This document shows, in pieces, positions 32,515-41,115 of a stretch of DNA of 64,000 bases. Both the position numbers and the translations under genes were made by a program. The notes under the pieces were generated by a model. It worked only from the letters and a program-made list of their open reading frames with translations, did no database searches and had not been told where the DNA came from. Source of the DNA: Actinomarina sp002308095 (GTDB lineage: Bacteria > Actinomycetota > Acidimicrobiia > Actinomarinales > Actinomarinaceae); assembly GCA_045563135.1 (NCBI GenBank), contig JBJKUL010000001.1, positions 620,001 to 684,000 of the forward strand. Direction: 5' to 3'. How positions within the stretch are numbered: the first letter of the stretch is position 1; each line of letters starts with the position of its first letter.

Positions 32515-33551
32515 TTTATTTCTTTGATAAATTCTAATGTTGGAATATCAATTGGAAGTGAGAGTGATAACTCTGTTACCTTAGAATCTTTCCAATAATT
32601 TAATTTTTCTTCAATGTCTTTTTTAGTACCAACAAGGGTTAAATCTCTAAGTAAATCATCAGGAAATAGGTCCTCAGCTTCTTGTTTCTTCCCACTTAAA
32701 TATAAATTCTGGATTTCAGTAGCAATTTCCTCATATCCATACTCACACATAAGATTGAAATAGAAATTTTTATCTTTAGCACCCATACCTCCAACATATA
32801 AAGTATATGTTGTTCTTGCTGGCTTCAAGTATTCATCAACTTCATGTTCTTCGCATAGTCTTGCAAAAACTGTGGCAACGATATTAAATTCTTTATCTTT
32901 GTTGGGTACTCCTGATTTTTCAAATCCTTTTTTAAGATAGTCTTTAAAAACCATATCTCCTTTTGTTGGCGAATACATGAATGGCAACCAACCATCAGCA
33001 ACTTCAGCAGATAACTCGATATTTTTTGGCCCAATAGCTGCAAGATAAATAGGAATATTATTTCTTAGTGGTGGCTCAATTAGTTTAAGTGGCTTGCCAA
33101 GATTTAAGGAATCGGGACCATTGTAAGGAAGGTTATAAAATTCTCCATCAAAAACTACCTTGTTTTCTCTTTGAAATATTTCTCTAATTATCTTTATATA
33201 CTCTCTTGTTCTAGATAGTGGTTTTGAATATGGTTGCCCATGCCATCCCTCTACAACTTGCGGACCAGATACTCCCAGTCCAAGTCTAAATCTCCCATTA
33301 GAAAGCTTATCCAGGGTTATAGCGGTCATTGCAGTCATAGCAGGGGTTCTTCCTGGTATCTGCATAATTCCTGAACCGATATTTATATTTTTAGTGATTG
33401 CAGAGAAATAAGATAGTGGTGTAACAGCATCATAACCATAAGCCTCAGCAGTCCATATACATGAAAACCCTAAATCATCTAATTTACTGATAAGTTCGTG
33501 ATCATCCGAAATATGGGGACCAAAATATCCAACGTTTATGCTTAAATCCAT
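32511..33551 (-). CDS. LLM-class F420-dependent oxidoreductase
   Basis: 346 residues, luciferase-like TIM barrel. GFSCIWTAEAYGYDAVTPLSYF, IGSGIMQIPGRTPAMTAMTA and FRLGLGVSGPQVVEGWHGQPY are typical of actinobacterial F420-dependent LLM enzymes. IPIYLAAIGPKNIELSAEVADGW follows in two parts. It is the first gene of the three-gene operon with the CCAEP radical SAM protein and the flavin reductase. The cofactor choice is inferred from family and from the F420 genes in the window. Substrate unknown. Confidence 0.9.
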   Translation of the reverse strand: MDLSINVGYFGPHISDDHELISKLDDLGFSCIWTAEAYGYDAVTPLSYFSAITKNINIGSGIMQIPGRTPAMTAMTAITLDKLSNGRFRLGLGVSGPQVVEGWHGQPYSKPLSRTREYIKIIREIFQRENKVVFDGEFYNLPYNGPDSLNLGKPLKLIEPPLRNNIPIYLAAIGPKNIELSAEVADGWLPFMYSPTKGDMVFKDYLKKGFEKSGVPNKDKEFNIVATVFARLCEEHEVDEYLKPARTTYTLYVGGMGAKDKNFYFNLMCEYGYEEIATEIQNLYLSGKKQEAEDLFPDDLLRDLTLVGTKKDIEEKLNYWKDSKVTELSLSLPIDIPTLEFIKEIN

Positions 33552-33563
33552 GTAATAAGAATA

Positions 33564-34076
33564 CTATATTGCTGATTTGTAATAATTTTTATCAGTGAAA
33601 ACATAGTCCATAGCAACATCATGTTCTTCAACTGGTAACTGTTCGACTATTTGAAAATCATGGCAAATTCCAATTTTTATTACTCCAGAATTTCTTTGGA
33701 GTAAATTATCATAGTGGCCACCACCACGACCTAATCTGTCTCCAACTTCTGTAAATCCAACCCCAGGAACAATAAATACTTCTGTTTCATAATTCAATCT
33801 TGGGATTTCTGGTTCTAATACACCATACTTGTTTTTTATAAATGGTTCATCGTATCGACATATTTGTAAAGATTCTCCATCCATAAACGTTGTATTTAGA
33901 AATTCTGCACCTGTTAAAGCTGGCAATATATCGATTTCAGAATCTATAGGGATATAAGTACAGACTATCTTTCCAATTATTAGTTCTTTTAATTTAGTAA
34001 CAACATCGTCCGTAAGTTTAACGTTACTTAAGTCATGATCTAGAAGGTTACGTCTTATTATATTTTTCTGCTTCAT
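33564..34076 (-). CDS. 5-formyltetrahydrofolate cyclo-ligase
   Basis: 170 residues. The signature FTEVGDRLGRGGGHYDNLL near residue 110 identifies the family, with an early IPIDSEIDILPAL and a C-terminal EHDVAMDYVFT. It uses ATP to convert 5-formyl-THF to 5,10-methenyl-THF. It lies 12 bases upstream of the LLM gene on the same strand, so co-transcription is possible. Confidence 0.92.
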   Translation of the reverse strand: MKQKNIIRRNLLDHDLSNVKLTDDVVTKLKELIIGKIVCTYIPIDSEIDILPALTGAEFLNTTFMDGESLQICRYDEPFIKNKYGVLEPEIPRLNYETEVFIVPGVGFTEVGDRLGRGGGHYDNLLQRNSGVIKIGICHDFQIVEQLPVEEHDVAMDYVFTDKNYYKSAI

Positions 34077-34115
34077 GGTTTCTTTTCTATTGATATTTAA
34101 TATAGTATTAGTTAC

Positions 34116-34847
34116 ATGCTCAAAAATAAAATTTTAAGTTGGATGAACATGTTTTTAATGGCTGTTTACACCATTCCTGTTGCCTACAGCATCTGGTTTA
34201 TTGGGATTTTTGCGAAATATACAAAAGTCAAATACTATATTGCAAAGTCATGGTGTAGTCCATGGATGTGGGCAGCAAGAGCTAAACTAGACATAGTTAA
34301 AACCACCGACTACAAAACAAATCAACCTTATGTAGTGATCTCTAATCATCTTTCGAACCTTGATCCAATGATGCAATTTAAATATTTAAAAATTAAATGG
34401 GTGTTTATGGCAAAAAAAGAAGTCTACAAACTACCCTTTTTTGGAACTGCTGCAAAAGCATTTAATTTTATCAAAGTAGATCGAAACAATCCTAATGATA
34501 GAGTTTCAATAAATGAGCAAGCAAAAATAATATTTGAGAAGGGATGGTCATTAATGGTCTATCCACAGGGAACTCGTGTACCTAAAGATGATTTTAGAAA
34601 ATTTAAAAGTGGTGCATTTCATATCGCCTTTGATAACAATATTCCAATTCTTCCTGTAGTTATTGCAGGTACTGGTGATATATGGCCAAGAGGAAGCAAG
34701 TTCATGCAAAGTGGGAAAGCTATGATTAAAACACTAGAGCCAATAGATATTTCAAATTACAATAAAGAAAATATTGAACAACTTGTCACAGACACTCATA
34801 AGAAAATGAAAAAAGTATACGATGAAATGGTAAAAGCAATACAATAA
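34116..34847 (+). CDS. 1-acyl-sn-glycerol-3-phosphate acyltransferase (PlsC-like)
   Basis: 243 residues. An N-terminal membrane segment is followed by the acyltransferase block HLSNLD (HxxxxD), then FFGTAAKAFNFIKVDR, the YPQGTR motif and LPVVIAGTGDIWPRG. It makes phosphatidic acid at the inner membrane. TAGTAT lies seven bases before the ATG. The next gene starts four bases downstream. Confidence 0.92.
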   Translation: MLKNKILSWMNMFLMAVYTIPVAYSIWFIGIFAKYTKVKYYIAKSWCSPWMWAARAKLDIVKTTDYKTNQPYVVISNHLSNLDPMMQFKYLKIKWVFMAKKEVYKLPFFGTAAKAFNFIKVDRNNPNDRVSINEQAKIIFEKGWSLMVYPQGTRVPKDDFRKFKSGAFHIAFDNNIPILPVVIAGTGDIWPRGSKFMQSGKAMIKTLEPIDISNYNKENIEQLVTDTHKKMKKVYDEMVKAIQ

Positions 34848-34851
34848 CAGC

Positions 34852-35367
34852 ATGGACATATTTTTAGCTGTTGCATATATCTTTTTATTACGCCTCTTAG
34901 ATCAAACTCTTGGCACTTTAAGAATGCTATATGTTAATAAAGGAAAGCCAACATTCGGTGCAGCCCTTGGATTTATTGAATCAGCCATTTGGGTAGTTGC
35001 TATATCGCAAGTTATCAAAGATTTGGATGATCCCTTTTTAGTAGTTGGCTATGCTTTAGGGTTTGCATCTGGAACAATTGTTGGATCCTATATTGAATCA
35101 TCAATAGCAATTGGAGATGTTGTCATCAGGATATTCTCGCCAAAGGACGATGATAGTCAACTTGTTGCCCAAAAGCTTCGCTCAGAAGGGTTTGGAGTCA
35201 CAATAATAAGTGGAGAAGGCAGGGATGGTGAAGTCAGTATTGCTTGGTGTGTAGCACCTAGAAAAAAAGCAAAACAAGTTTTAAATATTGTTTCAGAAAT
35301 TAATCCAGATGCTTATGTAACAACTGAGTCAACCAGTCCTATTAATTTAACTGCAAATAGAAAGTAG
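34852..35367 (+). CDS. UPF0316 membrane protein (DUF5698 plus DUF2179)
   Basis: 171 residues with three N-terminal hydrophobic segments. LLDQTLGTLRMLYVNKGKP and LGFIESAIWVVAISQVI are hallmarks of UPF0316. A soluble C-terminal DUF2179-like ferredoxin-fold domain follows (VTIISGEGRDGEVSIAWCVAPRKKA). Function is unknown; DUF2179 domains may bind nucleotides or other ligands. The gene abuts the convergent pnp exactly. Confidence 0.9.
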   Translation: MDIFLAVAYIFLLRLLDQTLGTLRMLYVNKGKPTFGAALGFIESAIWVVAISQVIKDLDDPFLVVGYALGFASGTIVGSYIESSIAIGDVVIRIFSPKDDDSQLVAQKLRSEGFGVTIISGEGRDGEVSIAWCVAPRKKAKQVLNIVSEINPDAYVTTESTSPINLTANRK

Positions 35368-37689
35368 TTAGATTCCTTTTTCGAAGTCGTCTTCGAATGA
35401 AACCCTTTTCCTCTTTGGAGAATCATTATTTGGCTTGTCTCCCCTAGGCTTATCACTTCTATTTCTATTGTTTGGGCGATCATTTCTTCTTTTATTGTCA
35501 GAACGGTTAGAGTTCTTTTTCGAACCACCCTTATCAACAGATTCTTCAGGTATCTCAAGGTCTTCTAATAGAGATAAGCTGATTTTTCCATTTTCGATAG
35601 AATCTACGTGTACTTTAATCTTGTCACCTGCTGAAAGGATATTTTCAGGATTTGATACTCGTTTTTCTGAATGGAATTTAGAAATATGTAATAGACCATC
35701 TCTACCTGGCAGAATATTGATAAAAGCTCCATAAGTAGCAATACTTACAACTTCTCCATCGTAATCTGTATCTACTTCTACCTCAGGTGGATCAATGATT
35801 AGCATTACCATTTCTTTGGCAGCTTCTAATCCTTCTTCTTCAGTAGATCCAAGAGTTAAGATTCCATCATCATCAATTTCAACACTGACTCCAGTTTCTT
35901 CTTCTATCTTTCTGATATTTTTACCTTTTGGTCCAATCACTTCACCAATTTTATCTTTAGGTAATTCAACAGTTTCTAATCTTGGAGCATTACCTGATAA
36001 TTTTTCTGCAGGTTCGGAAATGGTATCTTCCATAACATCCAAAATGTGATGTCTTGCATCCATTGCTTGATTTAATGCTTTTCTGAGCACATCTGAAGGC
36101 AAACCTTCGATTTTCATATCAAGCTGTAAAGCAGTAATCACTCCACGAGTACCTGCAACTTTAAAGTCCATATCTCCCAAAGCATCTTCTGCACCTAATA
36201 TGTCTGTAAGCGTCACATAGTTGCTATCTTTTGATATAAGACCCATAGCAATTCCTGCAACATGCTCTCTTATAGGAACTCCAGCAGCCATTAAAGAAAG
36301 GCTGGAAGCACATACAGAAGCCTGTGAGGTTGAACCATTAGAGGAAATAGCCTCACTTACTACGCGTATTGTGTAAGGAAAATCAACTTTCCCAGGTATT
36401 ACTGGAACCATTGCTTTTTCTGCTAAAGCTCCATGTCCAATTTCTCTTCTTTTTGGACCTCTCATCATATAGGCTTCACCAGTAGAATAAGGTGGAAAGT
36501 TGTAATGATGCATATATCTTTTTGAAGTAACGGTATCAATCGTATCAAGCATTTGTTCAAGTCTTGACATTCCTAATGTTGTTACATTCAATACTTGTGT
36601 TTCACCACGTAAAAATAGTGATGATCCATGAACCATTGGTAAAAGATTTATCTCTGCTGAAATATTTCTAATATCTGTTGGTGTTCTTCCATCCAATCTA
36701 GGACCACCAGCTACTACTCTATCTCTTACAACAGATTTAACGAGTGACTTAAATGCTAATTTAATAGCTTTTGTATTGTCCTCTTCATCATTTGTAAACT
36801 CTTCAACAGCTTGGTCTTGGAGTTCTGATTGTTTTTCACTTCTTTCTGATCTATCAGTGATAGCCATTACTTCTTCAACTTTTGTTTTATAAGAACCATC
36901 AATGCTTGCCTTTAGCTCAGCTGAATAATCTTCAACTAGAGGCCATTCAACAACAGGAACTTGATTCATTCCAACAAGTTCTTTTTGTGCGTTGATTAAT
37001 GTTGCTATATATTCTTTAGATAGATCAATACCGTCAGCGACAATATTTTCAGATGGAGCAACACTTCCAGCATCTATTTTTTCAAAAGCATCATCTGTAG
37101 CGCCTGCTTCAACCATGACAATATCTATTTCGTTACTGTCATTCAATTTACCAGCAACAACCATATCAAATATTGAATTTTCCTGTTCTGAGTTTGTAGC
37201 TTGGACAACCCAGTTATCCTCAATAAGAGACATTCTTACTGCTCCAACAGGAGACTCCAAAGGAACTCCAGCTAGTTGTAAGCCAAGAGAAGCAGCATTT
37301 AGTGACAAGATGTCATACTCATTCTCATTATCAACACTAAGAACGGTAGCAATGATTTGTGTTTCACATCTGAAACCCTCTGCAAAAGAAGGTCTTAATG
37401 GTCTATCAATTAACCTACAAGCTAAAATAGCTTTTTCGGTTTGTCTTCCTTCTCTTCTGAAGAAACCACCAGGGATTTTTCCTGCAGCGTACATTCTTTC
37501 TTCGACGTCAACAGTTAATGGAAAGAAATCAATTCCATCTCGTACACTTTTGTTAGCAACAGTTGTTACTAAAACATTTGTGTCTCCTGAACTAGCTACT
37601 ACAGCACCAGGTGCTTGTAATGCAAGTTTTCCTGTTTCGAATTTTATTGTTTTACCACCAATTTCGCAGGTGACATTAGTTACGGACAT
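35368..37689 (-). CDS. pnp: Polyribonucleotide nucleotidyltransferase (PNPase)
   Basis: 773 residues. Two RNase PH domains (PLTVDVEERMYAAGKIPGGFFRREGR in two halves near residue 60; MRGPKRREIGHGALAEKA near 400) flank an alpha-helical linker. A KH domain with VIGPKGKNIRKIEEETG and an S1 domain with PGRDGLLHISKFH follow. The last ~60 residues are a basic, Asn/Arg/Asp-rich disordered tail, likely RNA-binding. It degrades RNA 3' to 5' phosphorolytically. It follows rpsO in the usual order. A long leader hairpin precedes it. Confidence 0.98.
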   Translation of the reverse strand: MSVTNVTCEIGGKTIKFETGKLALQAPGAVVASSGDTNVLVTTVANKSVRDGIDFFPLTVDVEERMYAAGKIPGGFFRREGRQTEKAILACRLIDRPLRPSFAEGFRCETQIIATVLSVDNENEYDILSLNAASLGLQLAGVPLESPVGAVRMSLIEDNWVVQATNSEQENSIFDMVVAGKLNDSNEIDIVMVEAGATDDAFEKIDAGSVAPSENIVADGIDLSKEYIATLINAQKELVGMNQVPVVEWPLVEDYSAELKASIDGSYKTKVEEVMAITDRSERSEKQSELQDQAVEEFTNDEEDNTKAIKLAFKSLVKSVVRDRVVAGGPRLDGRTPTDIRNISAEINLLPMVHGSSLFLRGETQVLNVTTLGMSRLEQMLDTIDTVTSKRYMHHYNFPPYSTGEAYMMRGPKRREIGHGALAEKAMVPVIPGKVDFPYTIRVVSEAISSNGSTSQASVCASSLSLMAAGVPIREHVAGIAMGLISKDSNYVTLTDILGAEDALGDMDFKVAGTRGVITALQLDMKIEGLPSDVLRKALNQAMDARHHILDVMEDTISEPAEKLSGNAPRLETVELPKDKIGEVIGPKGKNIRKIEEETGVSVEIDDDGILTLGSTEEEGLEAAKEMVMLIIDPPEVEVDTDYDGEVVSIATYGAFINILPGRDGLLHISKFHSEKRVSNPENILSAGDKIKVHVDSIENGKISLSLLEDLEIPEESVDKGGSKKNSNRSDNKRRNDRPNNRNRSDKPRGDKPNNDSPKRKRVSFEDDFEKGI

Positions 37690-37703
37690 ATATCCTCTTT
37701 TCT

Positions 37704-37762
37704 AGACGAGGTTATTAATTGTCAGCCTTCTTTAAAAGCTCCCAATTAACAACTCTTCGTCT
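37704..37762 (-). promoter_or_regulatory. Long stem-loop in the rpsO-pnp intergenic leader
   Basis: On the minus strand, AGACGA pairs with TCGTCT and, past a short internal loop, GTTGTTAATT pairs with AATTAATAAC (one G-U). A further inner hairpin is AGCTTT/AAGGCT. Together they fold most of the gap just before the pnp ribosome-binding site. In E. coli a comparable pnp leader duplex is cut by RNase III and then used by PNPase to limit its own synthesis. Equivalent control here is inference. Confidence 0.65.
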
Positions 37763-37776
37763 GTTGTTTTATTTTT

Positions 37777-38034
37777 TTATCTTCTAATACCTAATTTTTC
37801 AATCAAAGAACGGTATCTTGTAACATCTTGATTTTGAAGATATTGAAGGAGCCTTTTTCTTTTACCGACAAGCATAAGAAGACCTCTTCTTGTGTGATGG
37901 TCTTTCTTGTGTTCCTTCAGGTGATCAGTCAAGTGACTAATCCTCTCACTTAATAAAGCAATCTGTACCTCAGTCGATCCTGTATCAGTAGCAGATTTAC
38001 CGTATTCTTTAATTATATTTTCTTTAGTATTCAT
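37777..38034 (-). CDS. rpsO: 30S ribosomal protein S15
   Basis: 85 residues, close to the standard length. The motifs TGSTEVQIALLSERISHLTDHL and HTRRGLLMLVGKRKRLLQYL (in part) are those of uS15, which binds the 16S rRNA central domain. Located between ribF and pnp as usual. Confidence 0.98.
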   Translation of the reverse strand: MNTKENIIKEYGKSATDTGSTEVQIALLSERISHLTDHLKEHKKDHHTRRGLLMLVGKRKRLLQYLQNQDVTRYRSLIEKLGIRR

Positions 38035-38073
38035 TCGAGATAATAATAGTACCCAGTAAATCTAATGTTGTAA

Positions 38074-38973
38074 TTAAAAGTTATTCTTTATTTTCTCAAT
38101 ATCCTGTGATATTTGGAGTTTTAAAGCTTCAACTGACTCAAATTTTGCTTCATCTCTAATAAAATCAAGCAATTCAAAAGATATTTTCTGATCATATATG
38201 TCTTTATTGAAATTTAAAATATGGATTTCGATTTTAATGGAATTATCTGACTCTACTGTTGGATTAAGCCCAATATTTAAGCAACCAAGATAAGATTCGT
38301 TATCACAGTTTACATTTACCGCATAAACTCCAAATCTTGGTAGTTGTACATTTTCGGCAAGTTTCACATTGGCAGTAGGTACACCTATAGTTGAACCGAG
38401 TTTCTTCCCTTGTATTACAATACCCTTGTAAGAAATTTTACGTCCTAAGTAGTCTTGGGCACTTTTAACATCCCCTCGAGAATAAAAAAGTCGAATTTTA
38501 GTTGTAGAAACTTTTTCAGAATTAATTAAAAAGTCATCAAGAAGTATGACATTCTCTTCACCAAAGAAGTCCATTAATGTATTAACATCTCCAACTCTTT
38601 TATTTCCAAATCTAAAATCTTTACCTATTACAAGTTTTTTAGTTTTTAAATTATCTTTTAACAAAATACAAAAATCTTCAGCACTCATGCTATTTACTGA
38701 GTCAAAATCTAAAAATACAATATTTTTTGGATTTAACTTTTCGAATATTTCAGTTCGTTGGTTTTGATCTAAAAGAGGATCTAAAGATTTATTAAAATAT
38801 ATCTTTGGAATTTGATTAAAAGTGACAATTTGGAATGTTCCTTTTGATTCAATAAATGCTTTTTCAAAAAGAGCCTGATGTCCAAGGTGTATACCGTCAA
38901 ACCCTCCTATTGAGGTGACAATTGGTTCAGTTTCAATACTGTCATCTGGTTTAAAATTACTATAGACTTTCAT
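38074..38973 (-). CDS. ribF: Bifunctional riboflavin kinase / FAD synthetase
   Basis: 299 residues. The N-terminal nucleotidyltransferase domain has SIGGFDGIHLGHQALFE and LVIGKDFRFGNKRVG. The C-terminal kinase domain has GVPTANVKLAENVQLPRFGVYAV (in part) and CLNIGLNPTVE. It makes FMN and FAD. Its ATG overlaps the truB stop (ATGA). Confidence 0.96.
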   Translation of the reverse strand: MKVYSNFKPDDSIETEPIVTSIGGFDGIHLGHQALFEKAFIESKGTFQIVTFNQIPKIYFNKSLDPLLDQNQRTEIFEKLNPKNIVFLDFDSVNSMSAEDFCILLKDNLKTKKLVIGKDFRFGNKRVGDVNTLMDFFGEENVILLDDFLINSEKVSTTKIRLFYSRGDVKSAQDYLGRKISYKGIVIQGKKLGSTIGVPTANVKLAENVQLPRFGVYAVNVNCDNESYLGCLNIGLNPTVESDNSIKIEIHILNFNKDIYDQKISFELLDFIRDEAKFESVEALKLQISQDIEKIKNNF

Positions 38974-39851
38974 ATGAGTACCTTTTCTGGTTTGAAATAA
39001 TTTTCATTAAAAGGTGTGTATAAAGCTGCTATTTGTTTGTTGTACTCCATAATGGTGAGATTCTTTTCCTCAAATAAATTATTATCTAACAACTCTCCGT
39101 GTAAAACTTTTTCACTAGTTGTTGAATCTATTTTAACAATTGGCAAATCTAAAATACTACTCCAATGAATACACTCAGGTTCTTTATCCTTTTGTAATGC
39201 ATTTATGTCTGAAATGTATTTTGGGTTATCAATACTTAAGTTTCCAATATTTGTTCTTAAAATTTCAGAAACAACAGCTGTAGTGTTAAGTTTCTTTGCG
39301 AGATCTAAGATTAAAGATCTTATGTAAGTACCTTTACTTACGGTAATTGAAAAATCTGCTTTATTGCCTTCATGACTTAATAAGGAAAATTCAGAAATAG
39401 TAACCTCTCTTTCAGGGATCTCAACTTCTTTGCCCTGTCTTGCATATTTGTATAATCGTTTACCATCAACTTTTACAGCAGAATATAAAGGTGGTTTTTG
39501 CATAGAAGTTCCTAGAAATGATGTTAAATATTTTTCCAGTAAAGAAACTTTATCATTTAGATCAATAGCTTCATTTTGTATCACTTGAGTATCTGTATCT
39601 AGAGAATCTGAAGAATAACCAAATAAAGCAGTCACTTTGTAAGTTTTATCTGTTTCATTTGTATAGTTAAATAGTTTTGTATATTTATCAGTTGCAACCA
39701 GCATCAACCCTTCTGCATTAGGATCTAAAGTTCCCGCATGTCCAACTTTATTGAATCTATATAGATACTTGAATTTAGAACATAAATCTTGTGAGGTCCA
39801 AGTTTTTGGTTTGTTAATTAGATAAAAATTAGATCTGTTTTCTGATTTCAT
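38970..39851 (-). CDS. truB: tRNA pseudouridine(55) synthase
   Basis: 293 residues. The N-terminal NKPKTWTSQDL leads to the catalytic block KVGHAGTLDPNAEGLML with its Asp. KPPLYSAVKVDGKRLYKYARQG and SKGTYIRSLILDLA are also family motifs. It makes pseudouridine-55 in the tRNA T loop. The start overlaps the DHH-family gene by 23 bases. Confidence 0.96.
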   Translation of the reverse strand: MKSENRSNFYLINKPKTWTSQDLCSKFKYLYRFNKVGHAGTLDPNAEGLMLVATDKYTKLFNYTNETDKTYKVTALFGYSSDSLDTDTQVIQNEAIDLNDKVSLLEKYLTSFLGTSMQKPPLYSAVKVDGKRLYKYARQGKEVEIPEREVTISEFSLLSHEGNKADFSITVSKGTYIRSLILDLAKKLNTTAVVSEILRTNIGNLSIDNPKYISDINALQKDKEPECIHWSSILDLPIVKIDSTTSEKVLHGELLDNNLFEEKNLTIMEYNKQIAALYTPFNENYFKPEKVLI

Positions 39852-40773
39852 TTTTTATATTGAAAATAATTTCGTCAATTGCTAATTCAGATGAAAAACC
39901 ACTTGCTGCTTTGTGACCGCCGCCATCAAAAAATGAAGCTAACTTTTGCACATCAAAATCAGTTCTAGATCTTAAGCTGCCTTTGAACGAACCATCTGTT
40001 TGTTCTTTTAACAAGAGAGCAATTCTTGATTCTTTAGCTAGCCTTACAACATCTATAAGAAAGTCTGTTTCTGCAGGAGTTGTAGTATATTTTTTGTAAT
40101 CATCTTGATAAACAACTGAGTAGATAAATCTAAGCTCATTGTCTAACTCCAAACGATCAATGACCTTACTCTGTAATTTAAGTGCATTTAACTCAATTGA
40201 TCCGTAGATATTTTCACTAATAGTGCTTAATTCAGATCCTTTAGTCATTAAATCAGCAGCTATAGAAAATACTTCCGAATCAGTATTTGAGTACTGAAAT
40301 CTGCCTGTATCGGTAATTAATCCTGTCATTAAACAATCAGCAATTTCTTTGGTTATATGAATATTCTCCTCCATAAAAACTCTATAAAGCACTTGGGTCG
40401 TACTTGCTGCCTTAGGGTCTATTATCTGAAGATCTCCAAAAGTAGGATCTATATGGTGGTCAACAACCACAATTTTGTCAGAATTAAGAACTATAGATTC
40501 TAAACTACCAAGTCTTGAAGAGTTGCCACAATCGAACACAAAAACAGTTTTATAAGAATCTTCCGTAGGTATACCAATTAAATCGTACGGAAGATGATTA
40601 AGATTTGATGGTAGTTCACCTGTTACATCGAAAGCGACAGTTGATTCTATATCCAAAGAATCTAGGAGTATCTTAAGAGCTAATGCTGAACCTATAGCGT
40701 CACCATCTGGATTAACGTGACCGGTAATCAAGATTGGGGTATCTTTAAAGTTTTCTTTAAAATTATTTTTCAT
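39829..40773 (-). CDS. DHH/DHHA1 family phosphoesterase (NrnA-like)
   Basis: 314 residues. DHH phosphoesterase motifs: ITGHVNPDGDAIGSALAL, VFVFDCGNSSRLG and VVVDHHIDPTFGD. The DHHA1 end has FDGGGHKAASGFS. NrnA-type enzymes degrade nanoRNA, pAp or cyclic dinucleotide products. It lies between rbfA and truB, as in mycobacteria. Which of these activities dominates cannot be told. Confidence 0.92.
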   Translation of the reverse strand: MKNNFKENFKDTPILITGHVNPDGDAIGSALALKILLDSLDIESTVAFDVTGELPSNLNHLPYDLIGIPTEDSYKTVFVFDCGNSSRLGSLESIVLNSDKIVVVDHHIDPTFGDLQIIDPKAASTTQVLYRVFMEENIHITKEIADCLMTGLITDTGRFQYSNTDSEVFSIAADLMTKGSELSTISENIYGSIELNALKLQSKVIDRLELDNELRFIYSVVYQDDYKKYTTTPAETDFLIDVVRLAKESRIALLLKEQTDGSFKGSLRSRTDFDVQKLASFFDGGGHKAASGFSSELAIDEIIFNIKNEIRKQI

Positions 40774-41113
40774 TAGCTTTGTATATTAATTCATTAAGTT
40801 TGTCAGCGTTTTCAAAACTTGTATCAATTTCAAATTGGATTTTGGGGATAAATTTAGTTGTTAGTTGTCTTCCTAACTCTTTTTGTATCTTGACTCTATT
40901 TTTATCAAGAGCATTAGAAAGAGTCCCTTTCGCATTTTCCAATGAGGAGACATATATTGTACAACGCTTCAAATCAGGTGAAGTAGCGACATGGGTGACA
41001 GTTGCTTTGTTTAAATTTGGATTAGAACTTCTAAGTAATTCTTGTGAAATAATTTGATGAATTTGTGGATTTATTCTGTTAATTCGCCCACCCCTCGTTT
41101 GCTTTTTCATCAT
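40763..41113 (-). CDS. rbfA: 30S ribosome-binding factor RbfA
   Basis: 116 residues. A KH-like fold with INPQIHQIISQELLRSSNPNL near the N-terminus, ATSPDLKRCTIYVSSL, and a C-terminal FIPKIQFEIDTSFENADKLNELI. It helps 16S rRNA maturation. It starts three bases after infB ends; a second ATG follows immediately. Confidence 0.94.
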   Translation of the reverse strand: MMKKQTRGGRINRINPQIHQIISQELLRSSNPNLNKATVTHVATSPDLKRCTIYVSSLENAKGTLSNALDKNRVKIQKELGRQLTTKFIPKIQFEIDTSFENADKLNELIYKANEK

Positions 41114-41115
41114 TA

